Of a stretch of DNA of 64,000 bases, positions 35,851 to 45,032 are shown piece by piece (positions within the stretch are counted from its first letter, which is position 1; each line of letters starts with the position of its first letter). The position numbers and the translations under genes were made by a program. The notes below the pieces were generated by a model. It was not told the origin of the DNA. It did no database searches and was given only the letters and a program-made list of their open reading frames with translations. Origin of the DNA: CAZXEU01 sp965207385 (GTDB lineage: Bacteria; Bacteroidota; Rhodothermia; Rhodothermales; Bin80); contig CBDBLZ010000021.1 in NCBI GenBank assembly GCA_965207385.1, positions 682,001-746,000 of the forward strand. Direction: 5' to 3'.

Positions 35851-37318
35851 CGCCTGCCTTCATGTGAAGCCAGGCTTCCCTAAGGTTGTACTGGCTAATG
35901 AGTACAAAGGCGGCTGCAAAACAGGCCTGGAAAACGCCTGCAGCCCAGTCCTGCTGCATAAGGAGAACGGCGAGTCCTGCCAGGCAGTACAGCGCAAAGA
36001 ACAGTTCAAGATACAAAACAGGCGTAATTCTCATGTACGCGTACCTGGATTGCCACCAGGTCCTGGTGTCTGCTGCGTCGTACTTGGGGGTGCGAACAAA
36101 CGCGGATTTTCGCCTCCGGACGGCTTGCCAGACAGCATGGCTGTTGCTGATGGCGAGGCCCATGCTGCTTGCCATGAATACCGGAAAAAACAGCAGGCGC
36201 TTGGGCCAGGCTGGATACAAGGACCGCTGGGCCAAGGCCTGTACAAGGAAGAAGCCGAGGAAGCCGATCAGTCCAAGCCCCATTGCGGCGAAGTAGACGG
36301 GGCCCGGGCCGTCCCCGATGTATTCCATCCTAAGCAGTGGCACATGAAGGAGCATGGCCACTGTCAGGGCCGGATATACGAGGCTTGATGTCAGGTGCAG
36401 GCTGCCCTCCAGCTTTACACGCGCAGAGTGCTTCGACCTCCAGAGTCCCGTCAACAACTTGATTGCCGCTTCGCATGCCCCCTTGGTCCATCGGAATTGC
36501 TGCGCACGATATGCCTGCAGACTTCGCGGCAGCTGGGCGGGTGCCTCAACGTCGGACAAGAACCGGAATTGCCATCCCCGCAATTGAGCCCGGTAACTGA
36601 GATCCAGGTCTTCGGCCAGCGTGTCTCCCTGCCAGCCTCCGGCGTCCTCGATGCATGATCGGCGCCAGATTCCTGCCGTGCCATTGAAATTGATGAAGCA
36701 GCCGGCCTGCATGCGAGCCGACTGCTCAATGGCAAAGTGCGCGTCCAGACCGTAGGCCTGTACGCGGGTGAGGACCGAATCTTCGGCATTGAGATGAGTC
36801 CAGCGCGCCTGAACCATCCCGATTCTCCCGTTGCCGAATACGGGAACAAGGCGCTTTAGCAAGTCGCACTCAGGGACGAAATCTGCGTCGAATACGGCTA
36901 CGAATTCTCCTGCTGCCTTGCTCAGGCCGTACGCAAGTGCCCCAGCCTTGTACTCCTTTCGATGCTTTCGCCGCAGGTGGTGAATATCGATCCCCCTTTC
37001 CTGCCAGTATCCAACGCGAGCGCCGACTATGGCTGGGGTATCGTCTACCGAATCATCCAGGACCTGTATTTCCAGATCCGGGTAGTCCAGCCGTGCACAG
37101 GAGTCAATAACACGTTCCGCTACCAGAGCCTCATTGTAGAGCGGTATCTGCACGGTAACCCGCGGCCAGCGAGACTGCGGCTCCGGCGAGCAGCTGACGC
37201 GGGGACGTCTGCGAACGCCTTCGCTCCGCGCGTGGACCCAGGCCAGCCAGAAGAGATTCGTCCCGTACAAGACAAGCGCCGCGATCGCTCCTGCATACAA
37301 GACGGAAAGGACTACCAT
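35837..37318 (-). CDS. Membrane glycosyltransferase, family 2 (CslA-like)
   Basis: 493 residues. One N-terminal membrane helix (about 3-26) is followed by a GT-A catalytic domain: LDDSVDDT near 88-94, the DAD metal motif at 144-146, TLAEDLD near 233-239 and QQFRW at 273-277 (the Q-x-x-R-W motif of processive beta-glycan synthases). At least four more membrane helices follow from about 315. Homologues annotated as glucomannan or cellulose-synthase-like make beta-linked glycans at the inner membrane; the polymer here is unknown. It precedes the TPR and anmK genes and follows lptE by 30 bases. Confidence 0.88.
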   Translation of the reverse strand: MVVLSVLYAGAIAALVLYGTNLFWLAWVHARSEGVRRRPRVSCSPEPQSRWPRVTVQIPLYNEALVAERVIDSCARLDYPDLEIQVLDDSVDDTPAIVGARVGYWQERGIDIHHLRRKHRKEYKAGALAYGLSKAAGEFVAVFDADFVPECDLLKRLVPVFGNGRIGMVQARWTHLNAEDSVLTRVQAYGLDAHFAIEQSARMQAGCFINFNGTAGIWRRSCIEDAGGWQGDTLAEDLDLSYRAQLRGWQFRFLSDVEAPAQLPRSLQAYRAQQFRWTKGACEAAIKLLTGLWRSKHSARVKLEGSLHLTSSLVYPALTVAMLLHVPLLRMEYIGDGPGPVYFAAMGLGLIGFLGFFLVQALAQRSLYPAWPKRLLFFPVFMASSMGLAISNSHAVWQAVRRRKSAFVRTPKYDAADTRTWWQSRYAYMRITPVLYLELFFALYCLAGLAVLLMQQDWAAGVFQACFAAAFVLISQYNLREAWLHMKAGVAAE

Positions 37319-37348
37319 TTGCTACAGGCCGCAGCGATTCCTCCGGGA

Positions 37349-37843
37349 CTACCAGTTAGAGGTTGCGGCAGTAAACAGATCGTCCGCGATGCTTTCCAGT
37401 GCCGCCAGCGCGGCCGTTTCCTCGGCCTCAAGTCCGCCTTGCAGCGGATCATAGTCGTCAAAGTTGCTCAACGAGCGTTCCAGCACGTCGTCGTCGACGC
37501 GGTTGTAGTAACGGGCCGATACGGTCACCGTAACGCGGTTGAACTGCGCTCTCTCCTGTCCACTTACCGCAGTAGGTGCATTGGTGTAGCGGCTGATCCG
37601 TGACGTAAGCAGGATATCGGCCTCACTTTCGTCGGTTGTAAGCACAAGTCGCGTCTGGCGCACGAATCTGTCTACAAGCAAATCCGTCAATGCTTGGTCA
37701 AGTGCCGTCAGCGGGCTAAGGCTGTTGTCTTCCGCCACCGGGATGGCGATGGTCGTCAGGTGGGAAGGGATGCTTGCGCCGCTGAAGCTGTAGTAGCCGC
37801 AGCCCGACAGCAGCAGGCTCACAATGACTCCGAACCGCTGCAT
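37349..37843 (-). CDS. lptE: LptE-like outer-membrane assembly lipoprotein
   Basis: 164 residues with a short signal and lipobox ending LSGC (Cys15), then GYYSFSGASIPSHLTTIAIPVAEDN, the typical opening of LptE in FCB bacteria. The remainder (LTDLLVDRFVRQTRLVLTTDESEADILLTSRI) fits the alpha/beta fold. LptE plugs LptD in LPS transport to the outer membrane. Its ATG overlaps the sigma-54 activator stop by one base, the common gene order in this lineage (miaB, activator, lptE). Confidence 0.88.
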   Translation of the reverse strand: MQRFGVIVSLLLSGCGYYSFSGASIPSHLTTIAIPVAEDNSLSPLTALDQALTDLLVDRFVRQTRLVLTTDESEADILLTSRISRYTNAPTAVSGQERAQFNRVTVTVSARYYNRVDDDVLERSLSNFDDYDPLQGGLEAEETAALAALESIADDLFTAATSNW

Positions 37844-39108
37844 TATGCTTCCACGTCGAGCTCCTTGAGCGTTCTGTACAGCGTACGTTCACTGATGCCC
37901 AGCGCCTTGGCGGTCTGGCGCCGGTTGCCTTCGTACACGGCCAGTGCCTTCGTAATCAGCTCACGCTTGGCGTCTTCGAGGGTCGGTAGAGATGCCTGGT
38001 TGTCGACGGTCAGCGGCGCATCCTTTTGCGACTCGTCAGAGGAAGCGATCTCGTAAGTCGTATCCTCGATCAGCTGCGCTTGCTCGTCCTTTCCCGGTAG
38101 AAGCGGAATGTCGGCCATGTGATTGGCCGTCTCCTCTTGACGCATATCTCCGCGAATGGCCAGGTGTCGCAGAATCTGGGCCACGGAGGTCATTTCCGTT
38201 TTCAACTCTCGCAGACCGATGCGGAGCTCGAGCAGGGCCCGATAGATCAGTTCCCGTTCGTGCAGATCTCCCCGGTCTTCCGCAGCGCCGCGAGCCACGG
38301 GCAAAACGGCAGTTACAGCCTCGGCGGAAACACCGCGAAGAAACTGGCGCAATGCGGCCGCATCGACGGTCTTTGCGCGGTGAAGGACTACAGCCTGCTC
38401 GGCGACATTGCGCAATTCTCGTACATTGCCCGGCCATCGATAGCGGACAAGAAGCTCCCGGGCGTCATCCTGCAGGGACCGAAGAGGCGTGCGGTACTTC
38501 TGTGACAGCTCGAATAGAAACGACTCGAAGATGGGAAGGATGTCTTCCTTTCGTTCGCGCAAAGGCGGAATGCGGATAATGACGGTGCTAAGCCGGTAGT
38601 ACAGATCTTCTCGGAAGCGACCGGCGGCCACTTCGCGGCCCAGGTCCTTGTTCGTGGCCGCAATAGCGCGCACGTCGGTCGTACGCACGGCGGAAGAGCC
38701 TACGCGGTTGAAAGTGCCCGTTTCCAGCACACGCAGCAGGCGCACCTGGGAGGCCGCAGGCATCTCGCCGATTTCGTCAAGGAAGATCGTGCCCCCGTCC
38801 GCATCCTCGAACAGCCCCGTGCGTCGCTCGGAGGCCCCCGTGTACGCGCCCTTTTCAGCTCCAAAGAGCTCGGACTCTATCAACCCTTCGGGGATGGCGC
38901 CCGTATTGATGATCTTTAGCGGCCGGTGCTTTCTCGGGCTGATCTGGTGGATGGCTTGCGCAATCAATTCCTTTCCGACCCCGCTTTCCCCCTCGATAAG
39001 CACCGTGATATCAGTGCGGGCCACCTGACGCGTTCGGTCTATGACCTTCCCGATGGCAGCTGAAGTACCAATGATTCCGAAGCGCTCCTGAACGGCCTGG
39101 CGATCCAT
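37843..39108 (-). CDS. Sigma-54-dependent transcriptional regulator
   Basis: 421 residues. It starts directly with the AAA+ domain, without a receiver: GESGVGKE Walker A at 40-47, GAYTGA loop at 87-92 (Phe of the usual GAFTGA replaced by Tyr, a known tolerated variant), TIFLDEIGEMP Walker B near 107-117 and RWPGNVREL near 214-222. A long linker (about 250-370) precedes a C-terminal Fis-type HTH (NRRQTAKALGISERTLYRTL). It would activate sigma-54 promoters; what controls it is unclear. It overlaps lptE by one base. Confidence 0.93.
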   Translation of the reverse strand: MDRQAVQERFGIIGTSAAIGKVIDRTRQVARTDITVLIEGESGVGKELIAQAIHQISPRKHRPLKIINTGAIPEGLIESELFGAEKGAYTGASERRTGLFEDADGGTIFLDEIGEMPAASQVRLLRVLETGTFNRVGSSAVRTTDVRAIAATNKDLGREVAAGRFREDLYYRLSTVIIRIPPLRERKEDILPIFESFLFELSQKYRTPLRSLQDDARELLVRYRWPGNVRELRNVAEQAVVLHRAKTVDAAALRQFLRGVSAEAVTAVLPVARGAAEDRGDLHERELIYRALLELRIGLRELKTEMTSVAQILRHLAIRGDMRQEETANHMADIPLLPGKDEQAQLIEDTTYEIASSDESQKDAPLTVDNQASLPTLEDAKRELITKALAVYEGNRRQTAKALGISERTLYRTLKELDVEA

Positions 39109-39310
39109 GTCGTGCGGTCCACATGCATGCTACTACGCGGCAAATAACGCCTCTTGAGGTTCTTGGTGCCTGCAAGTAAGGGAAGGTAGGCCGGGCGAAG
39201 AGGCGCAGGCGTATCATCCCGGACTTCCGGTCGGGATGCCTAACGATGCAAGCAAGGCGCGGTCGCGGGCCTCGTGGAAATGCACACCGCCCCGCCCGAG
39301 CTCACGGCAG

Positions 39311-40771
39311 TCAGACTTGCGCGCCGATCGAGTCGCCCAATAGTGTAGCCGATGTGCAGTCGCGAACACGAACCCTGACATAGTCGCCGGCGCGCGCGCG
39401 GCGCCGTGGGAACACGACCATCTTGTTGGTATCGGTTCGGCCGCAATAGTGATCATCACTGCGGCGGCTCGGCCCCTCTGCCAGAACGACATGCGTCTTG
39501 CTTATTTCCCGCCTGTTGCGCTCCAGCGCAATGCTGTTTTGCAGCGCAATGATCTCCGTCAGACGCCGTTTCTTTACGTCTTCCGGTACATCATCCCGGA
39601 ATTTGCGCGCCGCATACGTATTCGGACGCTCCGAATACATGAACATGAATGCGTGATCGTACCGGATTTCCGACAGCAGAGCGAGAGTATCCTGATGTTC
39701 AGCCTCGGACTCGCCGCAAAAGCCGGCAATGATGTCAGTGGAGAACGAAATGCCGGGTACGGCAGCCCGGGCACGCGCAATCAGCTCCTTGTACGAATCC
39801 ACTGTGTAGCCCCGGCGCATCCTGTGCAGCACATCCGAATTGCCGTGCTGAACAGGCAAGTGAATAAAGTTGCACACATTCGGCCGCCTTTCGTGCACGC
39901 GCAGCAGCCTGTCGGAGCAGTCTTTGGGGTGGCTGGTCGAATAGCGTACCCGCAGATCGTCCGAGAGCAGGCTGATCCGTTCCAGCAACTCGGCGAAATC
40001 CGCTTCGCCATCGTGGTACGAATTGACATTTTGTCCGAGTACCGTGACTTCCCGGTAGCCCTCCTCGACCAGTTCCTCGCATTCCCTGAGAATGGACGAT
40101 GCGGGGCGGCTTCTTTCTCGGCCGCGGGTGAAGGGCACCACGCAGAACGAGCACATGTTGTCGCAGCCACGCATAATGGACACAAAGGCGCTCACGCCGT
40201 TGGTGTCATACCGGACGGGCGCAACGTCGGCATACGTTTCTTCACGGGAAAGCTGCACGTTGACCGCGGTCTGTCCGGTACGGGTCGATTCGTCCAGCAG
40301 GCGCGGGAGGTCCCGGTAGGCATCCGGCCCCACGACTATGTCCACCAGGCGCTCCTGCTCCAAGAGCCGGTGGCGCAGCCGCTCCGCCATGCATCCGAGG
40401 ATGCCGATCGTGAGCTGACCCTTGCGCCTGCGCTTTTGGGCGCGAAAGTAATCCAGTCGGCGCCGCACTCTCTGTTCGGCGTTTTCGCGGATGGCGCAGG
40501 TATTGATAAGTACTACGTCAGAGGCTCCGGCATCCCGCGTAATCCCAAAGCCGTCCCGCAGCAGCAGGGAGGCGACGATTTCGGAGTCGGAAACGTTCAT
40601 CTGGCACCCGTAGGTCTCCAGGTAAACCTGCCTCCTACCCGGGTGCGTCGTCGCTGCGCCGGGATTGTTCAATACGGGAATGTCGAGCAACAATGCACTA
40701 AAGTCTGGGCCGGGGACAACAGACGGGCAAACGCCAACGACAGCGGAGTAGTTCGCAGGCACCGGGCGCAC
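39311..40771 (-). CDS. miaB: tRNA (N6-isopentenyl adenosine(37)-C2)-methylthiotransferase MiaB
   Basis: 486 residues. The N-terminal MTTase domain has Cys56 (TYGCQMNVSDSE), Cys92 (NTCAIRENAE) and Cys127 (ILGCMAERL). The radical-SAM motif is Cys203-x3-Cys207-x2-Cys210 (RGCDNMCSFC). A C-terminal TRAM domain follows (HVVLAEGPSRRSDDHYCGRTDTNKMVVF). MiaB adds methylthio to i6A37 in tRNAs reading U-starting codons. The first 40-odd residues precede the family core and may be an over-extended start. A 200-base gap separates it from the sigma-54 regulator downstream. Confidence 0.95.
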   Translation of the reverse strand: MRPVPANYSAVVGVCPSVVPGPDFSALLLDIPVLNNPGAATTHPGRRQVYLETYGCQMNVSDSEIVASLLLRDGFGITRDAGASDVVLINTCAIRENAEQRVRRRLDYFRAQKRRRKGQLTIGILGCMAERLRHRLLEQERLVDIVVGPDAYRDLPRLLDESTRTGQTAVNVQLSREETYADVAPVRYDTNGVSAFVSIMRGCDNMCSFCVVPFTRGRERSRPASSILRECEELVEEGYREVTVLGQNVNSYHDGEADFAELLERISLLSDDLRVRYSTSHPKDCSDRLLRVHERRPNVCNFIHLPVQHGNSDVLHRMRRGYTVDSYKELIARARAAVPGISFSTDIIAGFCGESEAEHQDTLALLSEIRYDHAFMFMYSERPNTYAARKFRDDVPEDVKKRRLTEIIALQNSIALERNRREISKTHVVLAEGPSRRSDDHYCGRTDTNKMVVFPRRRARAGDYVRVRVRDCTSATLLGDSIGAQV

Positions 40772-40835
40772 GGATCACGATCGGAATTCGTACATTTTGA
40801 TAGCGTCCATCCGTCACCAAGGTCCAGGAATCCCG

Positions 40836-41510
40836 ATGCACCGACTAGTAGCCGTTTTCATTCTCGTCGCGGCGCCCCTTGCGCTGCACGCCCAGCCCAG
40901 TCCGAACCATCCCGAGGACCAAAACCTGATTACGCCAGGCGACTGGATGGTACGCACGGACCGCCCCATGGAGGACCTGGTTGTCGGAGAGGACCAGGAA
41001 TCGGCGCACATTTATTTCGTCAACATGACGCCGGGCTGGCACATCACGACCGGACCGGCAGCGATCCTCTATCATCCGGAAACGGAGGCGAGCGGCCAGT
41101 ATCGCCTTGAGGCCAAAATACACCTCTTCGACCCAGGCGAGAGGCGAGAGGCTTTCGGCCTGTTTTTCGGCGGAAGTAACCTCGAAGGCGACGACATTCG
41201 GTATGACTACTATCTGCTGCGCAATTCAGGAGAGTTCCTGGTGAAGAATCGCCGTGGGGAGGCGACGAATGTGATCAGTGACTGGTCAGCAAATGACAAC
41301 ATTGTGACCTTCGGTCCAGACTCCGAGGGTTCGGTCGCGAACACGCTCGCCGTGGAGGTAGGCGGCGAAGACGTGGGCTTCTTCGTCAACGGCCACGAGG
41401 TAGCGCGACTGGCACGCTCTGCTGTCCAGACCGACGGTATGGCGGGGCTGCGAATCAACCACGCGCTGAACGTCCACGTGGAATCGCTGTCGGTTACGTC
41501 AATGGAATAG
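40836..41510 (+). CDS. Hypothetical exported protein, concanavalin-like fold
   Basis: 224 residues from ATG 40836, chosen because AGGA lies 8 bases upstream and the signal peptide (MHRLVAVFILVAAPLALHAQ) starts there. The mature part has beta-sandwich features like DUF1080/laminin-G-type domains: HITTGPAAILYHPETEASGQYRLEAKIHLF, GLFFGGSNLEG and DVGFFVNGHEVARLARSAVQTDGMAGLRINHALNVHV. A carbohydrate-binding or structural role is possible, not shown. It converges with ribE, the stops overlapping by 12 bases. Confidence 0.68.
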   Translation: MHRLVAVFILVAAPLALHAQPSPNHPEDQNLITPGDWMVRTDRPMEDLVVGEDQESAHIYFVNMTPGWHITTGPAAILYHPETEASGQYRLEAKIHLFDPGERREAFGLFFGGSNLEGDDIRYDYYLLRNSGEFLVKNRRGEATNVISDWSANDNIVTFGPDSEGSVANTLAVEVGGEDVGFFVNGHEVARLARSAVQTDGMAGLRINHALNVHVESLSVTSME

Positions 41511-42101
41511 GGTCCCAGTCCTTTCCATGTGGCGGGCAACATACTTACCCACGGCATCAAACTCCACGTTCACAAGTCGGTCAGCCGCCCATGTTGAGCA
41601 GGCCGTGTGCTCGTACGTGTGCGGGATTATGGATACGGCAATACCCGATTCGTCCAGGCGGGCAACGGTGAGGCTGATTCCGTCCAGGGCGATTGAGCCG
41701 GTGGGAATGACATACTGCATTTGCGCTTCACCCAGCTGCACCCGGTAGAGCCGCGAGCCGCGGGCGGAAGAGAGCCGGCTAACGGGCGCAGTCGTGTCCA
41801 CGTGTCCAAGGACCAAATGGCCGTCAAGGCGGTCGTGCAGCCGCATGGCCCGTTCGAGATTAACGGGTGTTCCGGCCTGCAGCGCATCCAGCGTTGACTT
41901 TCTCAGGGTTTCCTCGACAGCCACTACCTCGAATTCCTGCTCTGTCGCGGACAAAACGCTCAGGCAAACCCCGTTAACCGCGATGCTCTGGCCAATCGCA
42001 AGCTCGGCCGCCAGATCTGTCTCAATGCGGATCTTTTTGGCCCCGCCCTCCGCACAGGCACGTGAGATTTGCCCTACTGCTTCTACGATTCCCGTGAACA
42101 A
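41499..42101 (-). CDS. ribE: Riboflavin synthase, alpha subunit
   Basis: 200 residues with the two lumazine-binding repeats: MFTGIVEAVGQI at the start, IAVNGVCLSVLS, and LDGHLVLGHVDTTAPV opening the second repeat, then GSIALDGISLTVARL. It dismutates two 6,7-dimethyl-8-ribityllumazine molecules to riboflavin. It follows ribD by 27 bases on the same strand. No ribH or ribBA is in the window. Confidence 0.95.
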   Translation of the reverse strand: MFTGIVEAVGQISRACAEGGAKKIRIETDLAAELAIGQSIAVNGVCLSVLSATEQEFEVVAVEETLRKSTLDALQAGTPVNLERAMRLHDRLDGHLVLGHVDTTAPVSRLSSARGSRLYRVQLGEAQMQYVIPTGSIALDGISLTVARLDESGIAVSIIPHTYEHTACSTWAADRLVNVEFDAVGKYVARHMERTGTLFH

Positions 42102-42128
42102 TCCAGATTGCTTATGTTGGTGGTCTTG

Positions 42129-43259
42129 TCAGGCCTGCCGCAGGTTGCCAACAAAAAGGCAATCGCGGCCAATGGGTTCCCAGCTGTGCTCCACGAAATT
42201 CAGGGCGCCGGCCAGTGTTGCGATTCCCAGGTCAGTTATGGCCGGCAGGCCTGATCCCAGAATTGCGGGAGCCAAGAACGCGTATAGACGATCGACCAGG
42301 TCAGCTCTGAGCAGTGCAGTTGCAAGGCGCGGCCCCGCTTCTATCAGAAGCGATTGAAGTCCGTCCTTAGAAGCCAGGGTTTCCAGTAGTGCCTCCAGGT
42401 CGAGGTGCCCTTTGTGCTCCGCGATCTGCAGGATGCGGCCTCCTTCCGCTTTGAGAGAAGCGGCGTACTGCGGACGCGCCCCTTCGCCTACCACAGCTGT
42501 AGTACGGTGCGCGTGGCTGTCGGTAAAGAGCTTCAGACTGGTTCGGAGAGAGCCGGTGCGGTCCAAAACGAATCGTCGCGGATTCTTCCCTTCAACATGC
42601 CGGACGGTCAGCGACGGGTCATCCCGCTTCGCTGTTCCGGCCCCTACGAGGACGCCGTCGCTCCGGGCTCGCCACTCGTGCACACGGCTGCGCGCTTCCT
42701 TTCCAGTGATCCACTTGGAGGTGCCATCGGCCGCTGCTACGCGACCGTCTAGTGTTTGGGCGACCTTTAGGCAGACCAGAGGTCTTCGTGTAGCCATGCT
42801 GTGCAGGAATGCCTCGTTCAGGCGCCGGCAGCGGCCTTCCTCGACTCCGAATGTAACTTCCACGCCATGCCTGCGGAGACGCTCCATGCCACCTGAGGCC
42901 TTCGGATTCGGGTCGGTGCATCCAATGACCACGCGCGGGATGCCATTTTGCAGGATCTCTTCCGTACACGGCGGCGTCCGTCCGAAATGGTTGCAGGGTT
43001 CCAGGTTGCAGTACAGGATGGCGTCTTTCAGCGCTGCGGCACCGTGGCGTCCGATGGCATCGGCAATCGCATGCACCTCTGCATGCGGACCGCCATATTC
43101 TGCGTGCCATCCCTCGCCCAGCAGCAATCCGTCCTCGCGGACAATCGCGGCCCCGACCAAGGGATTCGGATGGACGTTTCCTTGCCCGCGTCTGGCAAGT
43201 GACAGACACAGGCGCATCCAGCGCGAATGGGATGGCTGTTGCCGGTTCGGATTTGACAA
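42129..43259 (-). CDS. ribD: Bifunctional riboflavin deaminase/reductase RibD
   Basis: 376 residues from a TTG at 43259. The N-terminal zinc deaminase has His59-Ala-Glu61 (GGPHAEVHA), PCNHFGRTPPC with Cys89 and Cys98, and PNPLVGAAIVREDG near 31-44. The C-terminal reductase domain has LKVAQTLDGRVAAADGTSKWITG and SLLIEAGPRLATALL. It deaminates and reduces the pyrimidine intermediates of riboflavin synthesis. An ATG 14 codons in would leave the deaminase core intact but cut the conserved first helix. ribE follows after 27 bases. Confidence 0.94.
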   Translation of the reverse strand: MSNPNRQQPSHSRWMRLCLSLARRGQGNVHPNPLVGAAIVREDGLLLGEGWHAEYGGPHAEVHAIADAIGRHGAAALKDAILYCNLEPCNHFGRTPPCTEEILQNGIPRVVIGCTDPNPKASGGMERLRRHGVEVTFGVEEGRCRRLNEAFLHSMATRRPLVCLKVAQTLDGRVAAADGTSKWITGKEARSRVHEWRARSDGVLVGAGTAKRDDPSLTVRHVEGKNPRRFVLDRTGSLRTSLKLFTDSHAHRTTAVVGEGARPQYAASLKAEGGRILQIAEHKGHLDLEALLETLASKDGLQSLLIEAGPRLATALLRADLVDRLYAFLAPAILGSGLPAITDLGIATLAGALNFVEHSWEPIGRDCLFVGNLRQA

Positions 43260-43580
43260 GCTGGCGGATTGTTGCTCGTGCAGATAGAACCGGAGCGCTG
43301 ACGATTCCGTTTCCGCCTGGCAGATACAGCTACCTGATAGCGCTCAAGGGGGTTGGCTGGAGCTCCGGGACTATGCTTCGATCTCTCTCTTCGGCGCAGC
43401 GACTCGGAATGCAAAGTTACGGGGCGGACCTGTTGACGCCGGACTGGAGTGCGCAAATGCGCAACGTTTTGCCCGGGGCCGGCAGCATGACGAGGCGACT
43501 CCGTCAGCTGTCGCCGGCGGCTATGGTACTGGGCAAAACGTTCCTCCGCAATCGCTCGGACAAGCTTCGCGCCGGTGACA
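43260..43580 (+). other. Intergenic region upstream of ribD
   Basis: About 320 bases between the CzcC-like gene and ribD, both on the minus strand. It probably carries the ribD promoter. I looked for the conserved FMN riboswitch elements in the minus strand and did not find them. Long overlapping frames here (for example plus 43199-43705) have no recognisable protein and look like chance. Confidence 0.5.
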
Positions 43581-45032
43581 TCAGGCGGGAGGCAGTCCCA
43601 GCGCACCGGCGAGGTCAAGCAAGCTCACGCGCAATTCGTATAGCGCCCGATTGCGAACTTGGCGCGTGGCGGCAAGCTCACGTTGAACGTCAAGGAAGTC
43701 AATGAGAGCGGTTTCTCCGAGTTCGTATGAGGCCTGGACGGCGGCGCTGAGCTCGCCCACGGTGCTCTCGAATTGCTCCACCATCTGGGTCACGCGCTGA
43801 GCGCCAATGTTTACTGCCTCTGCGGCCATCCGCAACTCGGCCGCTATGGTTAGCCTGGAATCCAGCTCCTGCACTTCAGCGCGCCGGTACTCCGCGACTG
43901 CTCGCTGAAGTCCTCCGGGGTTGATATTGCCAAACAGCGGAATCGGGAGTTCTATGGCGAAGTCCATGCCGCCGTGTCCATAATCGCGGCGGTATCCAAC
44001 GCCGATGCCAATGTCAGGGAATTGCATTCTCCGCTGAAGCGACACTTCAGATTGCGCGCGTTCACGCGCATGCCGGGTGGCCTTCAAGTCCGGTCTCAAT
44101 TCCAGTGCGTACGCCAGCAGGGCTTCACTACTGGCAACTACTCCGAATCGGGACGCAATTACGCTTCCGTCCAGGCCATACAATGGCGGCGAATCCAACG
44201 GATCCAGCGATTCCGGATCCAACGTGGCATCGGGTACCCCGAGCTGACTCAGTAGCGCTACCTGCGCCGCAGACATGTCCAGCTCAGCTGCCAACAATTC
44301 GTCCATGAAGTGCAAGCGCTCCACTCGCAGGCGGCGAAGGTCCATCCCCGCAGATTCTCCTTCACTCACGCGAGACTCCGTAAGCGCTATGACCTGGTCG
44401 AGATCCCGGACCATTTCTCGCGTTGCATCGAGATTGGCATGTGCGAGGGCGAGTCCAAAATAGGCCCTGCCTACTTGCAGGAATAGCCGTCTTCGGGCCT
44501 CGGACTCTATGGATCGTGTCTCCTCTACGAGGATGCGGGAAGCTCGTTTGCGAATCTGCCGCTGGCCGGCCGTTTCGAGCTCCTGATCAAGCCTGACGAT
44601 CAGTGCCTGTTCGTCCCAAAAATCGGGCAACGCGGTATCAAAGGCGGCGTACTCCTCTCCCTCGACCGATAGCACCGGGTTGCTGCGGCGGGCTGACGCT
44701 CGCGCATCGGCTACGGCAATGTCCACCTGGCTTTGAGCAGCTATGAATGCAGGGTTTGACGCTTCCGCAATCTGCAGCGCAACAGAGAAGGGAAGCTCGC
44801 TGGGAAGCTCTACCTGCTGACTCCATCCGGACGCAACGGTCAAGTTACAGAACGCGCACCACGCCAGCGATACGATAAGCCAGGTCCCCGCATTCGTTGC
44901 GTACCAGGCGGGCCGGTGACGTGTACCTGTAAACAAAAGGGACGGTATCCTGGCTGGTGGGATACTTGGAGGCGCCGTGCGACGCGGCGCGCAAAATACA
45001 TTTCGCCAGGTTGTGCCTGTACTAGTTTCCAT
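43581..45032 (-). CDS. czcC: CzcC-like outer-membrane efflux protein (TolC family)
   Basis: 483 residues. The TolC-type helical body is clear: LPFSVALQIAEASNPAFIAAQSQVDIAVADARASARRSNPVLSVEGEE near 80-125, LPIPLFGNINPGGLQRAVAE near 365-385, and LGETALIDFLDVQRELAATRQVRNRALYELRVSLLDL at the end, which is the usual CzcC/CusC C-terminus. It should join the adaptor and RND pump encoded divergently at 45963-50349. The first 50 residues before the signal segment (TWLIVSLAWCAFCNLTVASG) are long; a TTG 32 codons in may be the true start. Confidence 0.88.
   Translation of the reverse strand: METSTGTTWRNVFCAPRRTAPPSIPPARIPSLLFTGTRHRPAWYATNAGTWLIVSLAWCAFCNLTVASGWSQQVELPSELPFSVALQIAEASNPAFIAAQSQVDIAVADARASARRSNPVLSVEGEEYAAFDTALPDFWDEQALIVRLDQELETAGQRQIRKRASRILVEETRSIESEARRRLFLQVGRAYFGLALAHANLDATREMVRDLDQVIALTESRVSEGESAGMDLRRLRVERLHFMDELLAAELDMSAAQVALLSQLGVPDATLDPESLDPLDSPPLYGLDGSVIASRFGVVASSEALLAYALELRPDLKATRHARERAQSEVSLQRRMQFPDIGIGVGYRRDYGHGGMDFAIELPIPLFGNINPGGLQRAVAEYRRAEVQELDSRLTIAAELRMAAEAVNIGAQRVTQMVEQFESTVGELSAAVQASYELGETALIDFLDVQRELAATRQVRNRALYELRVSLLDLAGALGLPPA

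Noticed and set aside
39449..41110. Plus-strand frame of 553 codons over miaB
   Set aside because: miaB on the minus strand has all Fe-S and TRAM motifs; this frame has no recognisable protein.
43260..43580. Possible FMN riboswitch upstream of ribD
   Set aside because: None of the conserved RFN sequence blocks was seen on the minus strand.
43199..43705. Plus-strand frame between czcC and ribD
   Set aside because: It overlaps the start of ribD and the end of czcC and encodes nothing recognisable.
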